Part shown: in pieces, positions 54,393-63,968 of the stretch | Numbering within the stretch: position 1 is the first letter of the stretch | Layout: every line of letters starts with the position of its first letter | From: Billgrantia tianxiuensis | GTDB lineage: Bacteria > Pseudomonadota > Gammaproteobacteria > Pseudomonadales > Halomonadaceae | DNA length: 64,000 bases | Reading direction: 5' to 3' | Assembly (NCBI RefSeq): GCF_009834345.1 | Contig: NZ_CP035042.1 | Location: 434,001 to 498,000, forward strand | Position numbers and translations under genes: made by a program | Notes under the pieces: model-generated | Told to the model about the DNA's origin: nothing | The model's input: only the letters and a program-made list of their open reading frames with translations | The model's database searches: none

Positions 54393-54430
54393 ATGACGTC
54401 GCGATGACACTGGCATGACCCTGCGATGAC
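54393..54430 (-). promoter_or_regulatory. PhoB-box-like tandem repeats upstream of phnC
   Basis: ATGAC occurs at 54393, 54404, 54415 and 54426, an exact 11-base period. On the minus strand each unit reads nnGTCAT, like the CTGTCAT half-site of the Pho box, whose half-sites also repeat every 11 bases. They lie 160-197 bases before the phnC start. The orientation is opposite to the operon, which weakens the case; binding by PhoB is inference. Confidence 0.45.
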
Positions 54431-54523
54431 GAATGGCGCTAAGGCATTGTTGCGTCGTCGCAGCAGCCCGCAAGGTCCGCCGGTGGCGTGATTTTCGGCC
54501 GTGCCGATGTCACGCAATCGTTA

Positions 54524-54535
54524 TTGTCTAGACAA
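54524..54535. promoter_or_regulatory. HutC-type palindrome upstream of phnC (candidate PhnF operator)
   Basis: TTGTCTAGACAA is a perfect 12-base palindrome with the GTCTAGAC core seen in operators of HutC-subfamily GntR regulators. The same 14-mer TGTCTAGACAACTG recurs at the start codon of phnF (57417-57430). It lies 55 bases before the phnC ATG, so repression of the operon by PhnF is likely. Confidence 0.65.
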
Positions 54536-54589
54536 CTGCGTTTCATCTCCCGCCGTGACACTGATGCCATCCGCATAGAGGAGGGCATC

Positions 54590-55417
54590 ATGTCGATCAC
54601 CCGCATCGCTGTCGAACGACTCAGCAAGAGCTTCGGCCAGATCCACGTACTGAGTGAGGTCGGCTTCGAGATTGAAGCCGGCGAAATGGTGGCCCTCATC
54701 GGGCCGTCCGGCTCGGGCAAGTCCACGTTGCTACGCCATCTGGTGGGGCTCACCTCCGCCAATCGCCACAGCGGCAGTCGTGTTCACCTCATGGACCGCG
54801 AGGTCCAGCGTGACGGCCGGCTGCTGCGGGGCTCGCGTGCCCAGCGCTGCCGCTGCGGCTATATCTTCCAGCAGTTCAATCTCGTCGGCCGCCTCAGCGT
54901 GCTGACCAATGTACTGATCGGCCGGCTGGGCTCGATGCCGCGCTGGCGGGCATTGCTTGGACGCTTCAGCGAGGAGGAGCGCATCCGGGCGCGCCAGGCA
55001 CTGGCCCGCGTTGGCCTTGCTGAGCTGGCCGAACAGCGCGCCAATACCCTCTCCGGCGGACAGATGCAGCGCGTGGCGATCGCCCGTGTGTTGATGCAGG
55101 ACGCCGAGGTGATCTTCGCCGATGAACCCATCGCCTCCCTCGACCCGCGCAGTGCACGCGAGGTCATGGACATCCTCCAGCGCATCAACCTCGAGGATGG
55201 CCGTACCGTGCTCGTCTCGCTGCATCAGGTCGACTATGCCCGCCGCTACTGCTCGCGGGCCATCGCCCTGAAGAGGGGGCATCTCTACTACGACGGCCCG
55301 ACCGAAGGCCTTACCGAAGCACGGCTCCAGGCGCTCTACGAGAACGCCGGTTTCGACGAGCCGCGCCAGCCTCCCGCTCCCATTGCTGCCAACGTCGCCC
55401 TGGGCGCCGCCAGTTGA
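54590..55417 (+). CDS. phnC: Phosphonate ABC transporter ATP-binding protein PhnC
   Basis: 275 residues from ATG 54590 (GAGGAGG upstream). Walker [10 protein letters not shown], the PhnC-type insertion [54 protein letters not shown], signature LSGGQMQR, Walker [14 protein letters not shown] and switch His in VSLHQVD. Energises import of phosphonates with PhnD and PhnE. First gene of the operon, behind PhoB-like and PhnF-like sites. Confidence 0.95.
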   Translation: MSITRIAVERLSKSFGQIHVLSEVGFEIEAGEMVALIGPSGSGKSTLLRHLVGLTSANRHSGSRVHLMDREVQRDGRLLRGSRAQRCRCGYIFQQFNLVGRLSVLTNVLIGRLGSMPRWRALLGRFSEEERIRARQALARVGLAELAEQRANTLSGGQMQRVAIARVLMQDAEVIFADEPIASLDPRSAREVMDILQRINLEDGRTVLVSLHQVDYARRYCSRAIALKRGHLYYDGPTEGLTEARLQALYENAGFDEPRQPPAPIAANVALGAAS

Positions 55418-55449
55418 TCATCGCCAACCGCCACCAAGAGGTTTTCGCC

Positions 55450-56490
55450 ATGAGCACGAAACATCGCCGTCTCGCCCTGCCGCTGATCGCCGGCCTTGGC
55501 CTGCTGGGCAGCCAGCTCGCCGTCGCCGAGGAGCAAATCGACACCTTGCGCTTCGGCATCATCTCCACCGAGGCCAGCCAGAACCAGGAGCCGCTGTGGC
55601 GGCCGTTCCTCGACGACATGGCCGAGACCCTCGGCGTCGAGGTGGAGCCGTTCTTCGCCAACGATTACGCCGCGGTGATCCAGGCCATGCGCTTCGACAA
55701 GATCGACCTCGCCTGGTACGGCAACAAGTCGGCCATGGAGGCGGTGGATCGTGCCGGCGGTGAGATCTTCGCCCAAACCGTGCCAGAGAACGGCGAGCCT
55801 GGCTACTGGAGCCTGCTGATCGTGCACCAGGACAGCCCCTACGAGAACGTCGAGGACATTCTCGCCAACGCCTCGCAGCTTACCTTCGGCAACGGCGACC
55901 CCAACTCCACCTCGGGCTTCCTGGTGCCGGGCTACTACGTCTTTGCCCAGAACGGCGTCGAGGCCACCGACATCTTCAAGCGCACTCTCAACTCCAACCA
56001 CGAGACCAATGCGCTGTCGGTGGCCAACCGTCAGGTCGACGTGGCCACCTTCAATACCGAGAGCATGGATCGCCTGGAGCTGGCGCACCCCGACAAGGCG
56101 GCACAGCTCAAGGTGATCTGGCAGTCGCCGCTGATTCCCTCCGATCCGCTGGTATGGCGCGAGAACCTGCCTGAGTCGATGAAGACCCGACTGCGCGACT
56201 TCATCCTCAGCTACGGCGAGACCGAGGAGCAGCGCGAGAAGATCGAGCCTCTGCAGTGGGCGCGCTTCGATGCCTCCGACAACGACCAACTGCTGCCCAT
56301 TCGTCAGTTGGAACTGTTCAAGCAGCGCGCCCAGCTCGCCGCCGACGATTCGCTCAATGAAGCCGACAAGCAGCATCAACTGGCCGAACTGGACGCCCGG
56401 CTGGATGACCTGGACGAGCGCCTCAAGGCGCGCGAAGCCGCCAGGGCCGAGCAGGGCGAAGCGGGCCTGACCACCGCCATGGCCCAGTGA
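55450..56490 (+). CDS. phnD: Phosphonate ABC transporter substrate-binding protein PhnD
   Basis: 346 residues with signal peptide ([23 protein letters not shown]). Family segments: [88 protein letters not shown] and [13 protein letters not shown]. The periplasmic protein binds phosphonates such as 2-aminoethylphosphonate. The C-terminal 60 residues are a charged helix ([30 protein letters not shown]), probably a coiled coil. Confidence 0.95.
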   Translation: MSTKHRRLALPLIAGLGLLGSQLAVAEEQIDTLRFGIISTEASQNQEPLWRPFLDDMAETLGVEVEPFFANDYAAVIQAMRFDKIDLAWYGNKSAMEAVDRAGGEIFAQTVPENGEPGYWSLLIVHQDSPYENVEDILANASQLTFGNGDPNSTSGFLVPGYYVFAQNGVEATDIFKRTLNSNHETNALSVANRQVDVATFNTESMDRLELAHPDKAAQLKVIWQSPLIPSDPLVWRENLPESMKTRLRDFILSYGETEEQREKIEPLQWARFDASDNDQLLPIRQLELFKQRAQLAADDSLNEADKQHQLAELDARLDDLDERLKAREAARAEQGEAGLTTAMAQ

Positions 56491-56558
56491 CCGAACTTCG
56501 CCCCGAAACGGCAACCGAGTCCGAGGGGCTGAAACGGCCCCTCTCCGGAGAACACTCC

Positions 56559-57350
56559 ATGACCGTAACGAATCCGACGCTCGCCGATGCCTCGGCCAAG
56601 CGCAGTTGGATCAGCCTGCTCGGCTGGGCCATCGCCCTGGGTGTGCTGGCCTGGGCCTGGCAAGGCACCGAGATGAATCCCGGCGCGCTGGTCAGCAACG
56701 CCGGCAACATGGCCGAACTCGCCGCCGATTTCTATCCGCCGGCATTCGGCAACCTTGGGCGTTACATCGACCAGATGCTGGTGACCATTCAGATCGCCAT
56801 CTGGGGCACGCTACTGGCGATCGTGCTGGCCATCCCGTGCAGCCTGCTGTCGTCCGAGAACCTGGTGCCCTGGTGGGTTTACCAGCCCATGCGCCGCCTG
56901 ATGGATGCCTGTCGCGCCATCAACGAACTGGTTTTCGCCATGCTGTTCGTGGTCGCCGTGGGGCTCGGCCCCTTCGCCGGCACCCTGGCGCTGTTCGTCC
57001 ACACTACCGGTGTGCTTGCCAAGCTCTTTTCCGAGGCCGTCGAAGCCAGCGAGGCCGGCCCCATGGAGGGTATCCGCGTCACCGGTGCCGGGCGCATCGA
57101 GGAGATCGTCTTTGGCCTGATTCCCCAGGTGCTGCCGCTGTGGATCTCGGTGAGCCTCTACCGCTTCGAGTCGAATATCCGTTCGGCCACTGTGCTGGGA
57201 ATGGTCGGTGGGGGCGGGATCGGCGTGGCGCTATGGGAAACCATGCGCGGTTTCCAGTACGCCGAGACCGCCACGATCATGCTGGTGATCATCGTTGCGG
57301 TCACCGTGCTCGACATGGCCTCGCAGGCGGTACGCAAGCGCTTCATCTAA
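56559..57350 (+). CDS. phnE: Phosphonate ABC transporter permease PhnE
   Basis: 263 residues from ATG 56559, which has GGAG eight bases upstream. A GTG at 56487 overlapping the phnD stop would add 24 residues and cannot be excluded. Marks: [66 protein letters not shown] and the loop [37 protein letters not shown]. Inner-membrane channel of the importer. Confidence 0.94.
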   Translation: MTVTNPTLADASAKRSWISLLGWAIALGVLAWAWQGTEMNPGALVSNAGNMAELAADFYPPAFGNLGRYIDQMLVTIQIAIWGTLLAIVLAIPCSLLSSENLVPWWVYQPMRRLMDACRAINELVFAMLFVVAVGLGPFAGTLALFVHTTGVLAKLFSEAVEASEAGPMEGIRVTGAGRIEEIVFGLIPQVLPLWISVSLYRFESNIRSATVLGMVGGGGIGVALWETMRGFQYAETATIMLVIIVAVTVLDMASQAVRKRFI

Positions 57351-57415
57351 GAGAGAGCAAACCGGCCGTGCCAGCGGCCTCTTCTCTTCGAAAATTCGTT
57401 TTTGCCGGAGCAAAC

Positions 57416-58168
57416 ATGTCTAGACAACTGGCCAAGGAGCCGCTCGACGAAGCCCCGCGCTATCGCAAGCTGGCCGATACGTTGGCTCGCGAGATTCGCA
57501 GCGACTATGCCCCCGGAGAGCTGCTGCCCGCCGAAGTGGCCTTGGCTCGGCGCTTTGGCGTCAATCGTCATACAGTGCGGCGTGCGCTCGACGAGCTGGT
57601 GGCGGCGGGGATGGTGACCCGCCATCAGGGACGCGGCACCCAGATCGTCGATCGCCGCCTCGACTACGCCGTCAATGCCGCCAGCAAAGTGACCCACAAC
57701 CTGGCCGCGCTGGGGATTGCCACCCAGACCGAATGCTTGGCGCAGGGACTGCAGGTGCCTCCCGAGGCCATTGCCCAGCGCTTCGGCTATGGCCCAGGTG
57801 AAGCCCTGTTGTGCGTCGACACCCTGCGCAGCGTCGACGGTGCGCCGCTGATGCTGCTGCGCCATTGGTTCGACCCCGAGCGGGTACCGGGCTGGGAGCG
57901 TCGTTACCGCGGCGGCTCCACCCGCGCCTTGCTCGACCAGCACTACGGCCTGCAGCTCTTCCGCCGTCGCGTGCGTATCGAAGGCATCAGCGCCACCCGC
58001 GACGACTCGCGCCGCTTGCAATGCCCTCTCAATGCACCACTGCTGCAGCTCGCGAGTGACAACGTCGACCATGACGGCACGCTGGTCGAGGTCTCGATCA
58101 GTCGCGCCCGGGCAGACCGGCTCGCCTACCACATCGACTTCGCCCCGACCGACGAGGTGCCCTCATGA
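57416..58168 (+). CDS. phnF: Phosphonate metabolism GntR/HutC-family regulator PhnF
   Basis: 250 residues. N-terminal winged helix (YRKLADTLAREIRSDYAPGELLPAEVALARRFGVNRHTVRRALDELVAAGMVTRHQGRGTQIV) and C-terminal UTRA ligand domain (PLMLLRHWFDPERVPGWERRY ... VEVSISRARADRLAYHIDF), the HutC layout. Its start codon lies in a copy of the palindrome TGTCTAGACA also found before phnC, which suggests autoregulation. It stands inside the operon and overlaps phnG by four bases. Confidence 0.93.
   Translation: MSRQLAKEPLDEAPRYRKLADTLAREIRSDYAPGELLPAEVALARRFGVNRHTVRRALDELVAAGMVTRHQGRGTQIVDRRLDYAVNAASKVTHNLAALGIATQTECLAQGLQVPPEAIAQRFGYGPGEALLCVDTLRSVDGAPLMLLRHWFDPERVPGWERRYRGGSTRALLDQHYGLQLFRRRVRIEGISATRDDSRRLQCPLNAPLLQLASDNVDHDGTLVEVSISRARADRLAYHIDFAPTDEVPS
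57417..57430. promoter_or_regulatory. Second copy of the phnC-upstream palindrome, at the phnF start codon
   Basis: TGTCTAGACAACTG is identical to 54525-54538. Here it overlaps the first codons of phnF (from the second base of the ATG). A repressor bound here would block internal transcription of phnF and the C-P lyase genes behind it. Confidence 0.55.
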
Positions 58169-58635
58169 CTTCCCTGCAAGACCGGCGCATGTCGCAGGCG
58201 CGACGCCAGCGGGTGCTGGCGCTGTCGCCACGGCAGCAGATCGAGACCCGCTGGACCACGCTCGGCATTCGTATCGCCCATCGCTGCGTACGCGGCCCCG
58301 AGACCGGCATGGCCATGCTGCGAGGTCGTATGGGCGGTACCGGCCGTGCCTTCAACCTTGGCGAAATGACGCTGACCCGGGCGAGTGTGGTGCTCGACGA
58401 GGCATCGCCTGTTGCCGGCGCCCTCGGCCACGGTTGGGTGCGCGGGCGCGACCGTCGCCATGCCGAACTCATCGCACTGATCGACGCCTGTGCCCAGCAT
58501 GAGGCTTGGGCCCGGCACATCGACAGTGAACTGATTGCGCCGCTGGAAGATGCGCTCGAGGCGCGTCGTGGCGAGGCGGCACGCGACACGGCGGCCACCC
58601 GAGTCGATTTCTTCACCCTGGTGAGAGGGGAGTGA
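58165..58635 (+). CDS. phnG: Carbon-phosphorus lyase complex subunit PhnG
   Basis: 156 residues, as usual. RRMSQARRQRVLALSPRQQIETRWTTLG and RPETGMAMLRGRMGGTGRAFNLGEMTLTRASVVLD (seen here as RGPETGMAMLRGRMGG) then GHGWVRGRDRRHAELIALIDAC are typical of PhnG. It is part of the PhnGHIJ core complex that couples phosphonate to the ribose of ATP. Coupled to phnF by ATGA. Confidence 0.94.
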   Translation: MTSLQDRRMSQARRQRVLALSPRQQIETRWTTLGIRIAHRCVRGPETGMAMLRGRMGGTGRAFNLGEMTLTRASVVLDEASPVAGALGHGWVRGRDRRHAELIALIDACAQHEAWARHIDSELIAPLEDALEARRGEAARDTAATRVDFFTLVRGE

Positions 58636-58637
58636 AC

Positions 58638-59234
58638 ATGCCCTGGCCGACCCTGAACGACCCTGTCCACGACAGCCAGCGGCTGTTCCGCCAAGTGCTG
58701 GCGGCAATGAGCGAGCCCGGCACCCTGCACACCCTGGCGGCTCCGGCGCCACCGCAAGCAACCATCGGTTCTGCGCTGTGGGGCACGCTGCTGACGCTGT
58801 GCGATCTCGATGTCCGTGTATGGCTCGCCCCCGCACTGGATACGCCGGCACTGCGCGAGGCGCTGCCCTTCCATACCGGCTGCCGCCTGACCGACGAGCC
58901 GGTGTCGGCGGATTTCGCGCTGGTGACGCCGGCAGCGCTGTGCGAGGCGCCGGATTTCGCGCTGGGTAGCGACGAGTACCCCGATCGCAGTACCACGCTG
59001 CTGGTCGCCCTCGAGCTCCTCGATAGCGGCGACACCGGAAGCGGCACCTGGCAGCTGAGCGGGCCGGGCATACCGGCCCAACGCACGCTTCGTGTGGAAG
59101 AGCGCGCTCGGCCCCTGATGCTGCGGCTCGCCGCCAATCGCCAGTCCTTCCCTTGTGGGCTCGACGCCATTCTCACCTGTGGCGAGCGGCTCGCCGCGTT
59201 GCCACGTACCACCCGCATCGAGGAGATCGCCTGA
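58638..59234 (+). CDS. phnH: Carbon-phosphorus lyase complex subunit PhnH
   Basis: 198 residues from ATG 58638; a GTG at 58632 that overlaps the phnG stop is an alternative. Recognised by NDPVHDSQRLFRQVLAAMSEPGTLHTL, LTLCDLDVRVWLAP, LVTPAALCEAPDFALGSDEYPDRSTTLLVAL and SGPGIPAQ. Structural subunit of the C-P lyase core. Its stop overlaps the phnI start by one base. Confidence 0.94.
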   Translation: MPWPTLNDPVHDSQRLFRQVLAAMSEPGTLHTLAAPAPPQATIGSALWGTLLTLCDLDVRVWLAPALDTPALREALPFHTGCRLTDEPVSADFALVTPAALCEAPDFALGSDEYPDRSTTLLVALELLDSGDTGSGTWQLSGPGIPAQRTLRVEERARPLMLRLAANRQSFPCGLDAILTCGERLAALPRTTRIEEIA

Positions 59235-60391
59235 TGTACGTAGCCGTGAAAGGAGGCGAGCGCGCCATCGCCAACGCCCACCGCCTGCTGGCTGACCGGC
59301 GCCGCGGCAAGCGCGAGCGGGCCGAACTCGAGGTCGGGCAGATCCAGGACCAGCTGCGCCTGGCCGTCGACCGTGTCATGGCCGAGGCTTCGCTCTACGA
59401 TCCCGAGCTCGCCGCGCTTGCCATCAAGCAGGCCAGCGGCGACATGATCGAGGCGGTCTTCCTGCTGCGCGCCTACCGCACCACGCTGCCGCGCCTGGCC
59501 GTGAGCGAGCCGCTGGACACCGGCAGCATGCGCATCGAGCGGCGCATCAGTGCCACCTACAAGGACATTCCCGGCGGCCAGGTGCTCGGGCCGACCTACG
59601 ACTACACCCACCGCCTGCTCGATTTCCTGCTGCTCGCCGAGGGCGATACGCCGGCACCCGAGCGTAGCGAGCAGCCCCTGGAGCCTTGCCCCCAGATCCT
59701 CGAACTGCTCGATGCCGAAGGGCTGATCGAGCGCGAGCGCGACGACGGTGCCGAGCCCGGCGACATCACCCGCGAGCCGCCCGACTATCCGGTCGACCGC
59801 GCCACGCGGCTGCAGATGCTGGCGCGTGGCGACGAGGGCTACCTGCTGGCACTGGGCTACTCCACCCAGCGTGGCTATGGGCGCAACCACCCCTTTGCCG
59901 GTGAGATCCGCCTGGGCCAGGTGGAGGTAGAGATTTTCGTCGAGGAGTGGGGCGAGGCGGTGTGCGTCGGCGAGATCGCGTTGAGCGAGTGCCAGATGAT
60001 CAACCAGTTCGGCGGCTCCCGGGAGGCCGCACCGCAGTTCACCCGGGGCTACGGGTTGGCCTTCGGTCATAGCGAGCGCAAGACCCTGGCCATGGCGCTG
60101 GTCGATCGCGCGCTGCGCGCCGAGGAGCTCGGCGAGGAGGTCCAGGGCCCTGCCCAGCAGGCCGAGTTCGTATTGGCCCACGCCGACAGCGTCGAGGCCT
60201 CGGGCTTCGTCTCGCATCTCAAGCTGCCGCACTACGTCGATTTCCAGTCGGAGCTGGAACTGCTGCGCCGCCTGCGACGGGAATACGAGGCGAAGTCCCC
60301 TGACCGCGCCGAGGCCACCGAAGACGGACCGTCCCAAGGCGAACCTCAGGCAAGCACAGCAGACGCCGCGACTCTCGGGAGCACTGTATGA
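59234..60391 (+). CDS. phnI: Carbon-phosphorus lyase complex subunit PhnI
   Basis: 385 residues. MYVAVKGGERAIANAHRLLADRRRG is the family start; AYRTTLPRLAVSEPLDTGSMRIERRISATYKDIPGGQVLGPTYDYTHRLLDF, LALGYSTQRGYGRNHPFAGEIR and the C-terminal SGFVSHLKLPHYVDFQSELELLR also fit. PhnI, with G, H and L, transfers phosphonate onto the ribose 1' position of ATP with release of adenine. Overlaps phnJ by four bases. Confidence 0.95.
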   Translation: MYVAVKGGERAIANAHRLLADRRRGKRERAELEVGQIQDQLRLAVDRVMAEASLYDPELAALAIKQASGDMIEAVFLLRAYRTTLPRLAVSEPLDTGSMRIERRISATYKDIPGGQVLGPTYDYTHRLLDFLLLAEGDTPAPERSEQPLEPCPQILELLDAEGLIERERDDGAEPGDITREPPDYPVDRATRLQMLARGDEGYLLALGYSTQRGYGRNHPFAGEIRLGQVEVEIFVEEWGEAVCVGEIALSECQMINQFGGSREAAPQFTRGYGLAFGHSERKTLAMALVDRALRAEELGEEVQGPAQQAEFVLAHADSVEASGFVSHLKLPHYVDFQSELELLRRLRREYEAKSPDRAEATEDGPSQGEPQASTADAATLGSTV

Positions 60392-61221
60392 ACGGCTACA
60401 ACTTCGCCTACCTCGACGAGCAGACCAAGCGCATGATCCGCCGCGCCCTGCTGAAGGCGGTGGCCATTCCCGGCTACCAGGTGCCCTTCGGCGGCCGCGA
60501 GATGCCCATGCCGTATGGCTGGGGTACCGGTGGCATGCAGCTTACCGCCAGCATTCTCGGCGCCGACGACGTGCTCAAGGTGATCGACCAGGGTGCCGAC
60601 GACACCACCAATGCGGTCAGTATTCGCGCCTTCTTCAAGCGGGTGGCCGGCGTCGAGACGACAACCGCGACGCGGGCGGCGAGCGTGATCCAGACCCGCC
60701 ACCGTATTCCCGAGACGCCGCTCGAGCCGGGCCAGATCCTGGTGTTCCAGGTGCCCATACCCGAACCGCTGCGCTTCATCGAGCCCAGCGAGCGGGAGAC
60801 CCGGCTGATGCACGCCCTGGAGGAGTATGGGGTGATGCACGTGAAGCTCTACGAGGACATCGCCCGGCATGGGCATATCGCCACCACCTACGCCTATCCG
60901 GTCAAGGTCGATGGCCGCTACGTCATGGATCCTTCGCCGATCCCCAAGTTCGACAATCCCAAGCTCGACATGAGCCCCGCGCTGCTGCTGTTCGGCGCCG
61001 GCCGGGAGAAGCGGCTCTACGCCATACCGCCGCATACCCGGGTCGAGAGTCTCGACTTCGAGGATCACCCCTTCGAGATCCAGCGCTGGGACGAGCGCTG
61101 CGCACTGTGCGACAGCGCCGAGAGCTTCCTCGACGAAGTGATCACCGACGATGCCGGCGGACGCATGTTCGTCTGCTCCGATACCGACTACTGCGAACGC
61201 CGCCGCGAGGAGAGCGCATGA
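60388..61221 (+). CDS. phnJ: Alpha-D-ribose 1-methylphosphonate 5-phosphate C-P lyase PhnJ (radical SAM)
   Basis: 277 residues. The Fe-S and catalytic cysteines are all present: Cys238-x2-Cys241, Cys263 and Cys269 (CALC ... FVCSDTDYCERR), matching the C241/C244/C266 cluster and the C272 radical site of E. coli with constant spacing. N-terminal NFAYLDEQTKRMIRRALLKAVAIPGYQVPFGGREMPMPYGWGTGG is also typical. It breaks the carbon-phosphorus bond by radical chemistry with S-adenosylmethionine. Overlaps both neighbours. Confidence 0.97.
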   Translation: MNGYNFAYLDEQTKRMIRRALLKAVAIPGYQVPFGGREMPMPYGWGTGGMQLTASILGADDVLKVIDQGADDTTNAVSIRAFFKRVAGVETTTATRAASVIQTRHRIPETPLEPGQILVFQVPIPEPLRFIEPSERETRLMHALEEYGVMHVKLYEDIARHGHIATTYAYPVKVDGRYVMDPSPIPKFDNPKLDMSPALLLFGAGREKRLYAIPPHTRVESLDFEDHPFEIQRWDERCALCDSAESFLDEVITDDAGGRMFVCSDTDYCERRREESA

Positions 61222-62069
61222 GCCGTCCCGATCTTCCTGGTTCCCAATGTCCTGAAGCAGAGCCTGGTTCAGCGCTCCGTCGCCCCGACCTGGCTCGCCC
61301 CGTCCTGCTTGACGTACAGGAGGTCACGCGGCTCTACGGACCCGGCAAGGGCTGCGAGGCGGTCGACTTTCGTCTACATGTGGGCGAGGTGCTCGGCATC
61401 GTCGGCGAGTCCGGCTCCGGCAAGTCGACCCTGCTGCGCGTGCTTGCCGGCCTGGAAGCGCCGGATGCCGGCCGGGTGGTCTATCACCGCCCGGGAGACA
61501 GCCTCGAGACCGACCTCTACGCCATTGGGGAGGCGCGCCGCCGCGCGCTGCTGCGTCTGGAGTGGGGCCTGGTTCACCAGAACCCGCGCGACGGCCTGCG
61601 CATGGGTGTCTCGGCCGGGGCCAACGTCGGCGAGCGCCTGATGGCGCTGGGCCAGCGCCACTATGGCCGGCTGCGTGCCGCCGGGCAGGACTGGATGACC
61701 CAGGTGGAACTCGATCCCGCGCGCATCGACGACGCCCCGCGCACCTTCTCCGGCGGCATGCAGCAGCGCCTGCAGATCGCCCGCACCCTGGTCACCCGGC
61801 CGCGGCTGGTGTTCATGGACGAGCCCACCGGCGGGCTCGACGTCTCGGTGCAGGCGCGCCTGCTCGACATGCTGCGCACCCTGGTGCGCCAGCTAGGGCT
61901 CTCGATGGTGCTGGTGACCCACGACCTCGCCGTGGCCCGCCTGCTGGCCCACCGCCTGTTGGTGATGCGCCGTGGTCGGGTGGTGGAGGCGGGACTCACC
62001 GACCAGATACTCGACGACCCGCAGCACGCCTACACCCAGTTGCTGGTGTCGTCGGTGCTGACACCCTGA
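61218..62069 (+). CDS. phnK: C-P lyase ATP-binding protein PhnK
   Basis: 283 residues from ATG 61218 (ATGA overlap with phnJ). It carries about 28 extra residues before the usual start at VLLDVQEVTRLYGPGKG. Walker A GESGSGKST, signature FSGGMQQRLQIAR, Walker B LVFMDEPTGGLDVS and switch His THDLAVARLL. It binds the PhnGHIJ core as an ABC-type module and is needed for turnover, not transport. Confidence 0.94.
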   Translation: MSRPDLPGSQCPEAEPGSALRRPDLARPVLLDVQEVTRLYGPGKGCEAVDFRLHVGEVLGIVGESGSGKSTLLRVLAGLEAPDAGRVVYHRPGDSLETDLYAIGEARRRALLRLEWGLVHQNPRDGLRMGVSAGANVGERLMALGQRHYGRLRAAGQDWMTQVELDPARIDDAPRTFSGGMQQRLQIARTLVTRPRLVFMDEPTGGLDVSVQARLLDMLRTLVRQLGLSMVLVTHDLAVARLLAHRLLVMRRGRVVEAGLTDQILDDPQHAYTQLLVSSVLTP

Positions 62070-62083
62070 CCGAGGAGACGACA

Positions 62084-62833
62084 ATGACCCCGATTCTCAC
62101 CGTCGAAGGCCTGGGCAAGGGCTTCGTGCTGCACGGCCAGGGCGGGCTCGCGCTCACGGTCATGCGCGATCTCGCGCTCGATCTCCGGCGCGGCGAGTGC
62201 CTGGTGCTGGCTGGGCCCAGCGGCATCGGCAAGAGCACGCTGCTGAAGATCCTCTACGGCAACTATCTGGCTGGGGAGGGACGTATTCGGCTGCACTTCA
62301 GTGACGGCCCGATGGAGCTCGGCAAGTTGCCGGCCCATGCCTGGCACGCCCTGCGCCGCGACGTGATCGGCTACGTCAGCCAGTTCCTGCGCGTGGTGCC
62401 GCGGGTCTCGACCTGCGAAGTGGTGATGGAGCCACTGCTGGCACGCGGAGCCGATGCCGTCGAGAGCAGGTATCGCGCCGAGACGCTGCTGGCCCGGCTC
62501 AACCTCCCCGAGCGGCTGTGGTCGCTGCCGCCCGGGACTTTCTCCGGAGGCGAGCAGCAGCGCGTCAACATTGCCCGCGGCTTTATCGGCGAGCATCCCT
62601 TGCTGCTGCTCGACGAACCCACGGCCTCACTGGATGCCGCCAACCGCGCGGTGGTGATCGAGCTGATTCGCGAGGCCAAGGCTCGCGGTGCCGCCATGCT
62701 CGGCATCTTTCACGACGAGGACGTACGCGAGCGCGTGGCCGATCGCCTGCTGCCGCTCGAGAACTACATGGACGACCCGAGCCGTGCGCGGATCGATGCC
62801 AGCCAGCTTCTCCAGGAGAACGACCATGCGTGA
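62084..62833 (+). CDS. phnL: C-P lyase ATP-binding protein PhnL
   Basis: 249 residues. Walker A GPSGIGKST, YGNYLAGEGRI, VSQFLRVVPRVSTCEVVMEPLL, signature FSGGEQQRVNIARGFI and Walker B LLLLDEPTASLDAANR. PhnL is the second ABC-type ATPase of the complex and binds with PhnK. It overlaps phnM by eight bases. Confidence 0.94.
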   Translation: MTPILTVEGLGKGFVLHGQGGLALTVMRDLALDLRRGECLVLAGPSGIGKSTLLKILYGNYLAGEGRIRLHFSDGPMELGKLPAHAWHALRRDVIGYVSQFLRVVPRVSTCEVVMEPLLARGADAVESRYRAETLLARLNLPERLWSLPPGTFSGGEQQRVNIARGFIGEHPLLLLDEPTASLDAANRAVVIELIREAKARGAAMLGIFHDEDVRERVADRLLPLENYMDDPSRARIDASQLLQENDHA

Positions 62834-63968
62834 ACAGATCCTCAGCAACGCTCGGCTGGTACTCGACGACGAGGTCGTGACGGGCAGTCTGGTGATACGC
62901 GACGGACGCATCGCCGGGCTCGATATCGCCCCGAGCCGGCATCCGGCGGCGATCGACTGCGACGGCGACTATCTGCTGCCGGGGCTGGTCGAGCTGCATA
63001 CCGACAACATGGAGAAGTATTTTCAGCCGCGCCCCAAGGTGGCCTGGCCGGCGCGCCAGGCGGCGCTGGCCCACGACGCCCAGATGGCGGCGAGCGGCAT
63101 CACCACGGTATTCGATGCCGTGGCCATCGGCGACGTCAACAAGCAGAGCATGCGCCACCAGGCGCTCGCCGAGATGTGCCGGGCGATCGACGATATCGTC
63201 GACGGTGGGCTGGCGCGGGTCGATCACCGTCTGCACTTGCGCTGTGAGGTCAGCCAGGCCGAAACGCTGGAGCGCTTCCGCGAACTCGCCGATCTGCCGC
63301 GGCTGGGCCTGGTGTCGCTGATGGACCATACCCCCGGGCAGCGCCAGTTCGTTTCCTTCGAGGCTTACAGCACCTATTACCAGGGCAAGTACGGGCTGAG
63401 CGACAGCGAGCTGGAGACCTTCGTCACCCAGCAGCGTGCCAGCAGTGCCCGCTACAGCGCCCAGCATCGACGCGCCATTGCTGCCGAGTGCCATTCTCGC
63501 GGCCTGGCGCTGGCCAGCCATGACGACGCCACCCTGGAGCACGTCGCCGAGAGCCGCGAATACGGCACCCGGGTCGCCGAATTTCCGACAACCCTGGAGG
63601 CGGCCGAGGCCTCGCACCGCGCCGGCATGGCCGTCATGATGGGCGCGCCCAACGTGGTGCGCGGCGGTTCGCACTCCGGCAACATTGCCGCAGCCGACCT
63701 GGTAGCGCGTGGCGTGCTGGACGTGCTCTCTTCCGACTATTACCCCGCGGCGCTGCTCGATGCCGTGTTCCGCATCGCGCGAATGGAGGGCGGCTATTCA
63801 CTCCCCCGTGCGGTGGCCACCGCTTCGCGGATACCGGCCGAGGCCGTGGGCCTGACCGACCGTGGGCGGCTCGCCGCGGGAGCGCGTGCGGACCTGATCC
63901 GGGCCAGGCTGTGCGACGATCACCCTCTGGTCGAGCGAGTCTGGTCGGCTGGCCGGCAGGTGCACTGA
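62826..63968 (+). CDS. phnM: Alpha-D-ribose 1-methylphosphonate 5-triphosphate diphosphatase PhnM
   Basis: 380 residues of the amidohydrolase fold. Metal site ELHTDNMEKYFQPRP, then DAQMAASGITTVFDAVAIGD, LMDHTPGQRQF, LASHDDATLEHVAES, GAPNVVRGGSHSGNIAAADLVARGVLDVLSSDYYPAALL. It removes pyrophosphate from the triphosphate made by PhnGHIL, giving the PhnJ substrate. The stop overlaps the next start (TGATG). Confidence 0.95.
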   Translation: MREQILSNARLVLDDEVVTGSLVIRDGRIAGLDIAPSRHPAAIDCDGDYLLPGLVELHTDNMEKYFQPRPKVAWPARQAALAHDAQMAASGITTVFDAVAIGDVNKQSMRHQALAEMCRAIDDIVDGGLARVDHRLHLRCEVSQAETLERFRELADLPRLGLVSLMDHTPGQRQFVSFEAYSTYYQGKYGLSDSELETFVTQQRASSARYSAQHRRAIAAECHSRGLALASHDDATLEHVAESREYGTRVAEFPTTLEAAEASHRAGMAVMMGAPNVVRGGSHSGNIAAADLVARGVLDVLSSDYYPAALLDAVFRIARMEGGYSLPRAVATASRIPAEAVGLTDRGRLAAGARADLIRARLCDDHPLVERVWSAGRQVH

